From Bog-756 sp963704585 (GTDB lineage Bacteria; Actinomycetota; Acidimicrobiia; Acidimicrobiales; RAAP-2): a DNA stretch of 64,000 nt. Below, piece by piece: positions 15,652 to 23,534 of the stretch. Numbering within the stretch: position 1 is the stretch's first letter; every line of letters starts with the position of its first letter. Under the pieces are notes generated by a model, which saw only the letters and a list, made by a program, of their open reading frames with translations, searched no databases and was not told the DNA's origin. The stretch covers positions 2,976,001 through 3,040,000 of the forward strand of contig OY969919.1 of NCBI GenBank assembly GCA_963704585.1. Direction: 5' to 3'. The position numbers were made by a program, and so were the translations under genes.

Positions 15652-17762
15652 GCCCGAGACGGCGTGGACCGGGCGACGCCGGCTCCGATCCGGTCGCACG
15701 CGCCGAGGAGCTGCGGCGGCTGATCGCACACCACAGCGAGCGGTACTACCAGCACGACGCTCCCGAGATCTCCGATGCGGAGTTCGACGAGCTCGTCCGC
15801 GAGCTGCGCTCCCTCGAGGCCGACCATCCCGACCTGGTCGTCCCGGGATCGGCGAGCACGACCGTGGGCGCGGCGCCGTCGGCGCTCTTCGCGCCGGTGA
15901 CCCACGCGGTGCCCATGATGAGCCTCGACAACGCGTTCAGCGCGGAGGAGGTCGACGCGTGGGCCGCGCGCCTCGTCAAGCAGATCCCCGCCGACGCCGG
16001 CTACGTCTGCGAGCTCAAGATCGACGGGCTCGCGATCTCCCTGACCTACCGCGACGGGGCCTTCGTGCAGGCGGCGACCCGGGGCGACGGGCAGACCGGC
16101 GAGGACGTGACCGCGAACGTCGCGACCATCGCAGCCGTTCCGGAGCGGCTCCATTCGGCGATCGGCACTCCACCCGCGGTCATCGAGGTGCGCGGGGAGG
16201 TCTACATGCCGGTCTCCGCCTTCGAGGAGCTCAACCGCCGGCAGGCGGAGGCCGGCGAACGCCTCTTCGTGAACCCCCGCAACTCCGCCGCGGGCTCGCT
16301 GCGCCAGAAGGACCCCGGTATCACCGCGTCGCGGGCACTCTCCTTCTGGGCCTACCAGGTCGGCGAGCTCGCGGCCGCTCCCCGGCGCGGGAGGGGCCCT
16401 GCCGCGCCGGTCCCCGAAGAGCTCGCGACCAGCCAGTCGGCGACGATGGCGTGGCTCGACCGGGCGGGCTTTCCGGTCAATCCGGAGCGCCGCGTCGTCC
16501 ACGGGGTGCCGGAGGTGCTCGAGTTCTGCCGGCGATGGGAGGCCGATCGCCACGGGCTCGACTACGAGATCGACGGCGTGGTGGTCAAGGTCGACGACCT
16601 CGCGCTCCAGCAGCGCCTCGGCTCGACCTCCCGGGCGCCCCGGTGGGCGGTGGCGTACAAGTTCCCCCCGGAGGAGCGCTCGACCGAGCTGCGTGCGATC
16701 CAGGTCTCGATCGGACGGACAGGCAAGGCGACGCCCTTCGCGGTCCTCGAGCCGGTCTTCGTCGGCGGCTCCACCGTCTCGCTCGCGACGCTGCACAACG
16801 AGGACCAGGTCCGCCTGAAGGACGTGCGGCCCGGCGACACGGTCATGGTGCGAAAGGCCGGTGACGTGATCCCCGAGGTCGTCGGCCCCGTGATCGTCCC
16901 GGGGCGACGACGCAAGCCACGCTGGAAGTTCCCGACCGCCTGTCCGGACTGCACGAGCCCGCTCGTCCGCCTCCCGGACGAGAGCGACACCTTCTGCACC
17001 AACCTCGACTGCCCGGGCCAGCGCATCCAGCGCATCGCGCACTTCGCGTCGCGCTCGGCGATGGACATCGAGGGACTCGGCGAACTGCGCGTCCAGCTGC
17101 TGGTGGAGCAGGGCCTCCTCGTCGACGTCGCCGACCTCTACGCCTTCACCCCGTCGACCTTCGAGGGTCTCGAGGGGTTCGCCGAGCTCTCGGTCTCCAA
17201 TCTGCTCGGCGCGATCGACCGGTCGCGCACCCGTCCGCTCAGCCGCGTCCTGATCGGGCTCGGCATCCGGCACCTCGGACAGGTCGGGTCGATCGCGCTG
17301 GCACGTGCCTTCGGTGGCGTCGATGCGGTCATGGCTGCCGACGAGGAGACCCTCGCGGCGGTCGACGGGGTCGGACCGATCATCGCGACGAGCGTGGTGC
17401 GGTGGTTCGGGTCCGACGTGAACCGATCCGTCGTCGCCCGGCTGCGCGCCGCCGGCGTCACGATGGTCGAGCCGCGGACCGGCGCCGGCGACGGCGCGGC
17501 GGGGGAGCCGTCCCAGACGCTGACGGGCAGATCGGTGGTGGTCACCGGCACGCTCGAGGGCTGGAGCCGCGACGAGGCCGAGGCGGCGATCGTCACACGC
17601 GGCGGGAAGTCACCGGGCAGCGTCTCGAAGAAGACCTTCGCGGTGGTGGTCGGAGCCGCGCCCGGCGCGTCCAAGGTGACCAAGGCGGAGCAGCTCGGCG
17701 TGCCGACGGTCGACGGCGCGCGCTTCGGCGAGCTGCTGGAGAGCGGCGAGGTTCCTGCCTGA
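15648..17762 (+). CDS. ligA: NAD-dependent DNA ligase
   Basis: Seals nicks in replication and repair. Protein of 704 residues, near the family norm. Order: Ia domain with HSERYYQHDAPEISDAEFDE; adenylation domain with the nucleophile Lys in CELKIDGLAISLTYRDG (near residue 120) and TRGDGQTGEDVT; OB fold; a four-Cys zinc finger (CPDC, then CTNLDC) near 425-450; HhH repeats (GLGIRHLGQVG, VDGVGPIIATS); and a BRCT domain with LTGRSVVVTGTLEGWSRDEA. The TTG start overlaps the mnmA stop. A later start would cut into the Ia domain. Confidence 0.96.
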   Translation: MSPRRRGPGDAGSDPVARAEELRRLIAHHSERYYQHDAPEISDAEFDELVRELRSLEADHPDLVVPGSASTTVGAAPSALFAPVTHAVPMMSLDNAFSAEEVDAWAARLVKQIPADAGYVCELKIDGLAISLTYRDGAFVQAATRGDGQTGEDVTANVATIAAVPERLHSAIGTPPAVIEVRGEVYMPVSAFEELNRRQAEAGERLFVNPRNSAAGSLRQKDPGITASRALSFWAYQVGELAAAPRRGRGPAAPVPEELATSQSATMAWLDRAGFPVNPERRVVHGVPEVLEFCRRWEADRHGLDYEIDGVVVKVDDLALQQRLGSTSRAPRWAVAYKFPPEERSTELRAIQVSIGRTGKATPFAVLEPVFVGGSTVSLATLHNEDQVRLKDVRPGDTVMVRKAGDVIPEVVGPVIVPGRRRKPRWKFPTACPDCTSPLVRLPDESDTFCTNLDCPGQRIQRIAHFASRSAMDIEGLGELRVQLLVEQGLLVDVADLYAFTPSTFEGLEGFAELSVSNLLGAIDRSRTRPLSRVLIGLGIRHLGQVGSIALARAFGGVDAVMAADEETLAAVDGVGPIIATSVVRWFGSDVNRSVVARLRAAGVTMVEPRTGAGDGAAGEPSQTLTGRSVVVTGTLEGWSRDEAEAAIVTRGGKSPGSVSKKTFAVVVGAAPGASKVTKAEQLGVPTVDGARFGELLESGEVPA

Positions 17763-17865
17763 ACGCACGTGCACGTGTTCGGTGTGCCTGGTCGCACCGT
17801 GCGTGCGTGCACATTGCCAATTTTGAGTATTTCGAGGACGCGCCGCGAAATGGCCGCACCACTTC

Positions 17866-17894
17866 TTGAAATGCCACCTGCCGATCGTTAAGGT
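17866..17894 (+). promoter_or_regulatory. Promoter for the secreted-protein transcript
   Basis: TTGAAA at 17866-17871, a 17-base spacer, and TAAGGT at 17889-17894. Predicted transcription starts near 17901, about 345 bases before the start codon at 18248. An unusually long leader is implied. Confidence 0.6.
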
Positions 17895-18090
17895 GCCGAT
17901 ACCGGCCTGAATGGGTGTGGCAGAAGGAGGGGGATCTGAGCTTCGGTCGCGCGTAACGCTGGCTTGGTTTCGGGGGTCGCTCGCACGAGCATCGCAACCA
18001 AATCCGCAGGCATCTCGCGTCCACGAGCTCGGAAACGTCACGCACGGAGCAGTCGTGCTCTCGTGTCGCCTCTTTGCTGCGCACCTCTAC

Positions 18091-18225
18091 GGACCGGCTG
18101 CTGTAGCTGTACCCGTTGGGGCGATCGTCGCCTGATTCATGCCCGTGGAGACACGGGGGAACCAGTTGTTGAAGCTGTACCCGTTGGGGCGATCGTCTCC
18201 TGATTCATACCTGTGGAAACACGGG
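18091..18225 (+). repeat. Tandem duplication of a structured leader element (two hairpin copies)
   Basis: The 53-base cores 18105-18157 and 18173-18225 differ at four positions, and the flanks 18091-18104 and 18158-18172 are also related, giving a unit of about 68 bases. Each core ends in a 6-bp stem closed by a GNRA tetraloop: CCCGTG-GAGA-CACGGG in copy 1 and CCTGTG-GAAA-CACGGG in copy 2. The changes keep pairing (C-G to U-G) and keep the GNRA loop. This suggests selection on RNA structure in the mRNA leader, for example a tandem riboswitch or protein-binding element. No known RNA family is assigned. Confidence 0.7.
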
Positions 18226-18247
18226 ATGACAAGGAGCAAAGAACATC

Positions 18248-18919
18248 ATGATCCGTAAGCTGCTTATGGTCGGCGCTGCGGCCGCGATCCCCTTCGGGGC
18301 CCTCGCCGTCGGTGCCATCGGTGGTGGCGTGGCAAGTGCCGCGACGCTGACCTGCACGGAGTCGGCGACGATCACCTTCGCGTCGCCGGGCATCGACTAC
18401 GCGGGCTACGCCACGTCGGCGACCAGCACGACGACCAATGTGTCGGCGTCGACGCTGGGCGGCGGCGGTTGCACCGGCTCCGGACCGGCGCTCGCCATCG
18501 TCTCGAAGAACAGCAAGTGTGCCGGCGTCACGCCTGCGGTGCCGGGGTGCTCGAAGACCCACAAGGACTACTACGACTCTGCTGCCGGCTTTGCGTCAAA
18601 CGCGGGAAGCCTGGCCAAGGAGGTCAAGGGTCTGTCGCTGACCGTCAACGGCAACACCTGGGCCGTGAAGGTCAAGACCTCGAGCGCCGCGTCGACGTGT
18701 CCGGCAGGTGAGGTCGGCTTCCAGCTGAACGGGACCGTCAAGTCCGCGACGAGCAAGCTGTACAAGAACATCGTCGTCGCCACTTGCCTCCTCGGTGACA
18801 CCGGTCCGGGAACGACCGGCAACTTCCTCACCGACTACGGCACTGCCCTCGGTGGCGGGACGGACCAGATCCAGACCGCGACGATCGATCCGGGCGGCAG
18901 CACCATCACGCTCAGCTGA
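18248..18919 (+). CDS. Secreted protein of unknown function with six cysteines
   Basis: Protein of 223 residues. A Sec-type signal peptide is clear: MIRKLLM, a long hydrophobic Ala/Gly core, and a probable cleavage after GGVASA (near residue 31). The mature part is rich in Thr, Ser and Gly and contains six Cys residues, an even number compatible with disulfides outside the cell. No catalytic motif, lipobox or cell-wall anchor is visible, and I do not recognise the family. Start: AAGGAG lies 11 bases before the ATG at 18248, a slightly long spacing. A short ORF 18226-18258 overlaps the start. The duplicated leader element and strong promoter suggest tightly regulated, possibly high expression. 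Confidence 0.75.
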   Translation: MIRKLLMVGAAAAIPFGALAVGAIGGGVASAATLTCTESATITFASPGIDYAGYATSATSTTTNVSASTLGGGGCTGSGPALAIVSKNSKCAGVTPAVPGCSKTHKDYYDSAAGFASNAGSLAKEVKGLSLTVNGNTWAVKVKTSSAASTCPAGEVGFQLNGTVKSATSKLYKNIVVATCLLGDTGPGTTGNFLTDYGTALGGGTDQIQTATIDPGGSTITLS

Positions 18920-18969
18920 TCGCCTGAACGCAGTCACCGGTCCCCGCTCCGGCGGGAGCCGCACGTGGA

Positions 18970-18996
18970 GGGACGGGGCTTCGGCTCCGTCCCTTT
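18970..18996 (+). terminator. Rho-independent terminator after the secreted-protein gene
   Basis: GGGACGGGGC and GCTCCGTCCC form a 10-bp stem with one G-U wobble around a TTCG tetraloop, followed by TTT. It lies 50 bases after the stop codon and just before the promoter of the kinase gene. Confidence 0.85.
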
Positions 18997-19053
18997 GCGC
19001 GCCCGGGGGTGCACCGGTCTCCCGGGCGCACTCGGTAGCCTGGCGGGAGACCG

Positions 19054-21102
19054 ATGCCGAGCATCACCGAATCCATCGGGCGTGTCCTCGGCGACCGCTA
19101 CCGCCTGCGCACCGCCCTCGGCAGTGGCGCGTCCGCGCACGTCTACCTCGCCGACGACGTCTCGCTGCACCGGCGCGTGGCGGTCAAAGTGCTGCACCCC
19201 GCGCTCGCCGACGACGTGGCCTTCCTCCGTCGCTTCCAGGCCGAGGCGCGGGCGGTGGCGGCCCTCAGCCACCCCAACATCCTGCAGGTCTTCGACTGGG
19301 GCGAGGACCAGCATGAGCCCTACGTCGTGCTCGAGTACCTCGCGGGCGGCAGCCTCCGGCGGATCTACGACACCGGCACGCTCCTCACACCGGAACAGGC
19401 CGTGCACGTCGGCCTCGAGGCGGCGGCCGGCCTCGAGTACGCGCACCGCCGCGGTGTCGTCCACCGGGACATCAAGCCGGCCAACCTCCTCTTCGGCGCC
19501 GACCGCCGGCTGCGCATCGGCGACTTCGGGCTCGCCCGTGCGCTCTCGGAAGCGGCCTGGACCGAGCCGGACGGCGCGATCCTCGGCACCGCCCGCTACG
19601 CCGCGCCCGAGCAGGTCGAGGGTCTCGTGCTCGACGGCAAGGCCGACGTCTACGCGCTCGCGCTCGTCCTCTACGAGGGGGTGACCGGGCAGGTCCCCTT
19701 CGCCGCCGACACCACCGTCGCGACGCTCATGGGGCGCGTGGGCACGCTGCTGCCGGAGCACCCCGCGCTCGGGCCGCTCCACGAGGTGCTGCTCTGGGCC
19801 GCCGCCCCCGAGCCGACCGAGCGGTTCGACGCCTCCCAGTTCGCCCTCCGACTCCGGGCGCTCGCCGTGGCGCTGCCCGAACCCGCGCCCCTCCCGATCG
19901 TCGACGGAAGCGATCACGCGGACGACACCGATCCGGACGTGACACTGCTGCCCGGTGTGGCCGGCCCGCTCCCGACCGACGACCTCACCGAGCTCGGCGC
20001 GCCCGAGCCCGTGGTCCCCGAACGCCGCCGGAAGCTCCGCCGCGCGGCGCTCGCCGGGACGGTGGGAGCCACCGCGCCAAACGACCCGGCGACGGCCGAC
20101 GCGGCACCTTCCGACACCGGCACCGGCACCGAGGACGACGCCGACGCCGAGCAAGACGGAACAACGAAGACCCGGACCCCGCGGCGGTGGCCGTGGGTCG
20201 TGGCCGTGGTCGCGCTCACCGGTGCGCTCCTCGCCGCCGGTGCCGCCTACGCGGTCTCGCACCAGCTCTTCGTGGCGAGCCATCCCGTGCCGTCGCTGCT
20301 CGGCAGGACGCTGCCCGAGGCGCGCGCCGCCGTCTCGCACGACCACTTCACCTTGCATGCGACAGGGACCCGGCCGAGCATCACCGTGGCGACCGGGCTC
20401 GTCCTCTCCCAGCAGCCGGCCCCGGCGTCCGGCAAGGGCGCGCCGACCGTGTCCGCCAAGGAGGGCGCCGTCATCGACGTCGTCCTCTCCTCCGGACCAC
20501 CGCCCGTGGCGATCCCCGACCTCACCACGTTCTCCAACTGCAACGACGCGATCCACGCGCTCGCCGCGGTCCACCTGGTCGGCACCTGCCCCGCCTCGGC
20601 GGCGCAGTACAGCTCGACCGTGGTGAGCGGCGCCGTCCTCGGGACGTCACCGCAGGGGACCGCGCCCTACGGCTCGACCGTGACGGTCGTCACCTCCAAG
20701 GGACACGCGCCCGTCGCGATCCCCCCGGTGACCGGACCGGGGTCGAGCTGGCAGGCGGCGTCCGCCGCACTCGCCGCGGCCGGGTTCGCCCCGACCGAGC
20801 AGACGCAGTACAGCAGCTCGGTCCCCTCCGGCCAGGTGATCGGCACCACGCCACCCTCCTCGGCCGGCCCGCAGCCGTTCGGTTCGCCGGCGACGGTCGA
20901 CGTCTCGCTCGGCCCGCAGCCGGTCACCGTCCCGGATCTGCGCGGCAAGTCCCCGGACCACGCGGCGGCCACGCTCCAGGCGCTCGGGCTCCAGGCGGGC
21001 GGACCGTACGGGCCGCCCGGTTCGACGACGGTGGTCTCGACGAGCCCGGCGGCCGGCGCCTCGCTCCCGCCGGGGTCCACGGTCAACGTCTACACGCAGT
21101 GA
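19054..21102 (+). CDS. PASTA-domain serine/threonine protein kinase (PknB-like)
   Basis: Membrane sensor kinase of 682 residues. Cytoplasmic kinase domain (about 18-270): Gly-rich loop GSGASAHVY, catalytic Lys in VAVKVLHP, HRDIKPANLLF, DFGLARAL, and YAAPEQVEG. After an acidic linker, one transmembrane helix follows RRWPWVV (about 379-402). The extracellular part has four PASTA repeats, beginning near PSLLGRTL, IPDLTTFSN, IPPVTGPG and VPDLRGKSP. Such kinases sense muropeptides or lipid II and control growth and division. Usual partners (phosphatase, PBP, FtsW) are absent here. A TAGCCT hexamer lies 12 bases before the ATG. The stop overlaps the next gene by 4 bases. Confidence 0.93.
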   Translation: MPSITESIGRVLGDRYRLRTALGSGASAHVYLADDVSLHRRVAVKVLHPALADDVAFLRRFQAEARAVAALSHPNILQVFDWGEDQHEPYVVLEYLAGGSLRRIYDTGTLLTPEQAVHVGLEAAAGLEYAHRRGVVHRDIKPANLLFGADRRLRIGDFGLARALSEAAWTEPDGAILGTARYAAPEQVEGLVLDGKADVYALALVLYEGVTGQVPFAADTTVATLMGRVGTLLPEHPALGPLHEVLLWAAAPEPTERFDASQFALRLRALAVALPEPAPLPIVDGSDHADDTDPDVTLLPGVAGPLPTDDLTELGAPEPVVPERRRKLRRAALAGTVGATAPNDPATADAAPSDTGTGTEDDADAEQDGTTKTRTPRRWPWVVAVVALTGALLAAGAAYAVSHQLFVASHPVPSLLGRTLPEARAAVSHDHFTLHATGTRPSITVATGLVLSQQPAPASGKGAPTVSAKEGAVIDVVLSSGPPPVAIPDLTTFSNCNDAIHALAAVHLVGTCPASAAQYSSTVVSGAVLGTSPQGTAPYGSTVTVVTSKGHAPVAIPPVTGPGSSWQAASAALAAAGFAPTEQTQYSSSVPSGQVIGTTPPSSAGPQPFGSPATVDVSLGPQPVTVPDLRGKSPDHAAATLQALGLQAGGPYGPPGSTTVVSTSPAAGASLPPGSTVNVYTQ

Positions 21103-21410
21103 CCCAGTCCGCGGCGCACTGCGACCTCTGCGAGGCCGCGCGCATCACCGAGTGGTTCCACGAGGACGACACCTGCTGGGTGGCCGACTGCGAGATCTGC
21201 GGGGTGCCGATGGTGGTCTGGAAGCGGCACGGCGCCGAGCCGCCCGAGGCCGAGGTCGACCACATGCTCGACCAGCTGCGCATCATCGCCGACGCGCGGC
21301 TCGGTGAGGGGATCTGGTCGTACGACCGCGTCATGCGGCAGATCCCCGACCACTTCCACGCCCACGCCCGCGATCCGGACTGGTGGTTCCGACGGTTCAG
21401 CCGCCGGTGA
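21099..21410 (+). CDS. Small CxxC...CxxC protein, possible zinc ribbon
   Basis: Protein of 103 residues. The N-terminal half holds CDLCEAARITEWFHEDDTCW followed by ADCEICGVPM. Two CxxC pairs about 25 residues apart plus an extra Cys and His would make a plausible zinc site. The second half is helical and ends HFHAHARDPDWWFRRFSRR, rich in His and aromatics. I do not recognise the family. Its GTG overlaps the kinase stop (GTGA), and the DNA methyltransferase follows after 13 bases. The three genes therefore look like one transcript, but no function follows from that alone. Confidence 0.7.
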   Translation: MTQSAAHCDLCEAARITEWFHEDDTCWVADCEICGVPMVVWKRHGAEPPEAEVDHMLDQLRIIADARLGEGIWSYDRVMRQIPDHFHAHARDPDWWFRRFSRR

Positions 21411-21423
21411 GGCCGGCTGCCCA

Positions 21424-22554
21424 GTGATCAAGTACCTCGGGTCGAAGCGCCGGCTGGTCCCCGCACTCACGCTGCTCGCCCGCGCGTCCGGCGCGCGCAC
21501 CGGGCTCGACCTCTTCGCCGGAACCACCCGCGTCGCCCAGGCGTGGAAGCAGGCCGGACTCGAGGTGACCGCGGTCGACACCACGCGGTGCAGCCATGTG
21601 CTCGCGTCCTGCTACGTCGCGACCGACCCGGAGGCCGACCCCGGGATCGCGGCGCGGGCGCACCGGGCCGTCGAGCGGCTCGACCTGCTGGCCGGCAGGC
21701 CCGGTTACGTCACCGCGACGTTCTGCGAGGAGAGCCGCTTCTTCCAGCCGCACAACGGCGCGCGCATCGACGCGATCCGCGCCGCGATCGAGGACCAGTT
21801 CGCCGGCACGCCCCTCTGGCCGATCCTGCTGACCAGCCTGCTCGAGGCGGCCGACCGGGTCGACTCGACGACCGGCCTCCAGATGGCGTACCTCAAGCAG
21901 TGGGCGGCGCGCTCGGCGCGGCCGCTCGAGCTGCGCGTCCCCGAGCTGGTGCCGGGGCCGGGACGCGCGATCCGCGGCGACGCGCTCGTGCTCGCCGGCT
22001 CGGCCGAGCTCGGCAGCGTCGACCTCGCCTACCTCGATCCGCCCTACAACCAGCACCGCTACGACTCGAACTACCACGTCTGGGAGACGCTGGTCGCCGG
22101 AGACGCGCCCGACCACTACGGCGTGGCCTGCAAGCGCGCCGATCTCCGGGACCCGGCGCTGCGCAGCCGCTTCAACGGGCGTCGCACGATGCCCGACGCG
22201 CTCGCCGCCGTCGTCCGTGCGGTCGAGGCCGACACCCTCGTCCTCTCCTACAACGACGAGTCGTGGCTCACGCTCGCCGAGCTCGTCGGGCTCTGCTCCG
22301 ACCGCGGCCACGTGGAGGTCCTCGGGTTCGACTCTGCCCGCTACGTGGGCGCGAGGATCGGGATCCACGATCCTGCCGGCCGGAAGGTCGGCACCGTCTC
22401 GCACCTCCGCAACACCGAGTACCTCCTGGTCGCGGGTGACAGAGCCCGGGTCCGTCGTATGGTGCGCGCGGTCCGCGACGCGGGACTGGGCGTCCCCGTG
22501 GCATCTCCCGACGCGCCGGCCGCGATCCGGGCACGGCGCGCCGTACCGGTTTGA
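21424..22554 (+). CDS. D12-class DNA adenine N6-methyltransferase, orphan
   Basis: Protein of 376 residues. The N-terminus IKYLGSKRRLVPALTLLA is the D12-class opening. AdoMet motif I is DLFAGTTRVAQAWKQAG (about residues 29-45). Catalytic motif IV is YLDPPYNQHRY (about 203-213). Later VLSYNDESWLT is typical of the class. The target is probably an adenine in a short DNA sequence. No restriction endonuclease or specificity subunit is nearby, so it looks like an orphan methylase. The GTG at 21424 puts the first conserved residues at the start. It may be co-transcribed with the kinase and CxxC genes. Confidence 0.88.
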   Translation: MIKYLGSKRRLVPALTLLARASGARTGLDLFAGTTRVAQAWKQAGLEVTAVDTTRCSHVLASCYVATDPEADPGIAARAHRAVERLDLLAGRPGYVTATFCEESRFFQPHNGARIDAIRAAIEDQFAGTPLWPILLTSLLEAADRVDSTTGLQMAYLKQWAARSARPLELRVPELVPGPGRAIRGDALVLAGSAELGSVDLAYLDPPYNQHRYDSNYHVWETLVAGDAPDHYGVACKRADLRDPALRSRFNGRRTMPDALAAVVRAVEADTLVLSYNDESWLTLAELVGLCSDRGHVEVLGFDSARYVGARIGIHDPAGRKVGTVSHLRNTEYLLVAGDRARVRRMVRAVRDAGLGVPVASPDAPAAIRARRAVPV

Positions 22555-22652
22555 CCGGGGCTCGAGCGCCCTGTCAACGTGGGCGTCGACACGACGTGGC
22601 CGTCGCAGGGCGCCCGCCGACCGACGGCCAGCACGAACGGGGGACCGAGGAC

Positions 22653-23531
22653 ATGGGAGCTCTGGACGGACGGATCGCGGTGATCACCGGCGCCGGTCGG
22701 GGCATCGGACGTGAGCACGCACTCCTGTTCGCGGCCGAGGGAGCGAGGGTCGTCGTCAACGACCTCGGGGGTGCGGTCGACGGCTCGGGCGACGACCGCT
22801 CACCCGCGCAGCAGGTCGTCGACGAGATCACCGCGGCCGGCGGCGAGGCGGTCGCCAACGGCGATGACATCACCGACTGGGACGGCGGGAAGCGGCTGAT
22901 CGACACGGCCGTCGAGGCCTTCGGCGGTCTGCACGTGCTCGTCAACAACGCGGGCATCCTGCGCGACCGTGTCCTCGTCAACATGTCCGAGGACGACTGG
23001 GACCTGGTGATCAAGGTCCACCTGAAGGGCCACTTCATCCCCACCCGCCACGCCGCCGCCCACTGGCGCGAGCAGACCAAGGCCGGCAACGAGGTGAAGG
23101 CATCGGTCGTCAACACCTCCTCGACCTCCGGGCTGCTCGGCAATCCCGGGCAGTCCAACTACGGCGCGGCCAAGGCGGGCATCGCCGCGTTCACGACGAT
23201 CGCCGCCGACGAGCTCATCCGCTACGGGGTGCGGGTCAACGCGATCGCCCCTGCCGCACGCACCCGGATGACCGAGCAGACGCCGGGACTCTCCGACATC
23301 GTGCAGGCCCCCGCCGACGCCGCGACGTTCGACCGCTGGGACGCGGCCAACGTCTCGCCGCTCGTCGCCTACCTCGCGACCGAGGACTGCCCGTCCAACG
23401 GCCGGGTCTACTTCGTCCACGGGGGGCAGGTGCGCCTCTTCCAACCCTGGACGATGACCGAGACGATCGAGCAGGACGCGCGCTGGACCGTGGCCGAGCT
23501 CGTCTCGGAGATGCACCGGCTCGGAGGCTGA
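22653..23531 (+). CDS. SDR-family oxidoreductase (3-hydroxyacyl-CoA/FabG-like)
   Basis: Protein of 292 residues. TGAGRGIGREHALLFA and VNDLGGAVDGSG are the nucleotide-binding features of the subgroup resembling multifunctional-enzyme type 2 dehydrogenases. NNAG, the catalytic Ser in VNTSSTSGLLG, and YGAAKAGI (Tyr/Lys) follow. The C-terminal part after the active site is longer than in small SDRs. The ATG at 22653 follows CGAGGAC. An acyl-CoA or steroid-type beta-oxidation substrate is plausible, and the SCP2 protein 1.7 kb downstream would fit lipid metabolism, but this is inference. It is 3 bases from the next gene. Confidence 0.85.
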   Translation: MGALDGRIAVITGAGRGIGREHALLFAAEGARVVVNDLGGAVDGSGDDRSPAQQVVDEITAAGGEAVANGDDITDWDGGKRLIDTAVEAFGGLHVLVNNAGILRDRVLVNMSEDDWDLVIKVHLKGHFIPTRHAAAHWREQTKAGNEVKASVVNTSSTSGLLGNPGQSNYGAAKAGIAAFTTIAADELIRYGVRVNAIAPAARTRMTEQTPGLSDIVQAPADAATFDRWDAANVSPLVAYLATEDCPSNGRVYFVHGGQVRLFQPWTMTETIEQDARWTVAELVSEMHRLGG

Positions 23532-23534
23532 TCG

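Larger units (their letters stand above)
17763..18247 (+). other. 485-base non-coding stretch: end of ligA and long leader of the secreted-protein gene
   Basis: No convincing gene. The first 60 bases hold an imperfect long-range hairpin (ACGCACG pairing with CGTGCGT) followed by AATTTT, a possible weak ligA terminator. A promoter TTGAAA-N17-TAAGGT follows at 17866-17894. The predicted transcript then has a leader of about 345 nt containing the duplicated hairpin element at 18091-18225. A short ORF 18226-18258 overlaps the main start codon. Codon-like frames across the region are Arg/Ser-rich and unconvincing. Confidence 0.7.

Noticed and set aside
17763..18247. c-di-AMP (ydaO) riboswitch call
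   Set aside because: Only two short strings resemble the core; the conserved 3' segment and the full helix order cannot be traced by eye.
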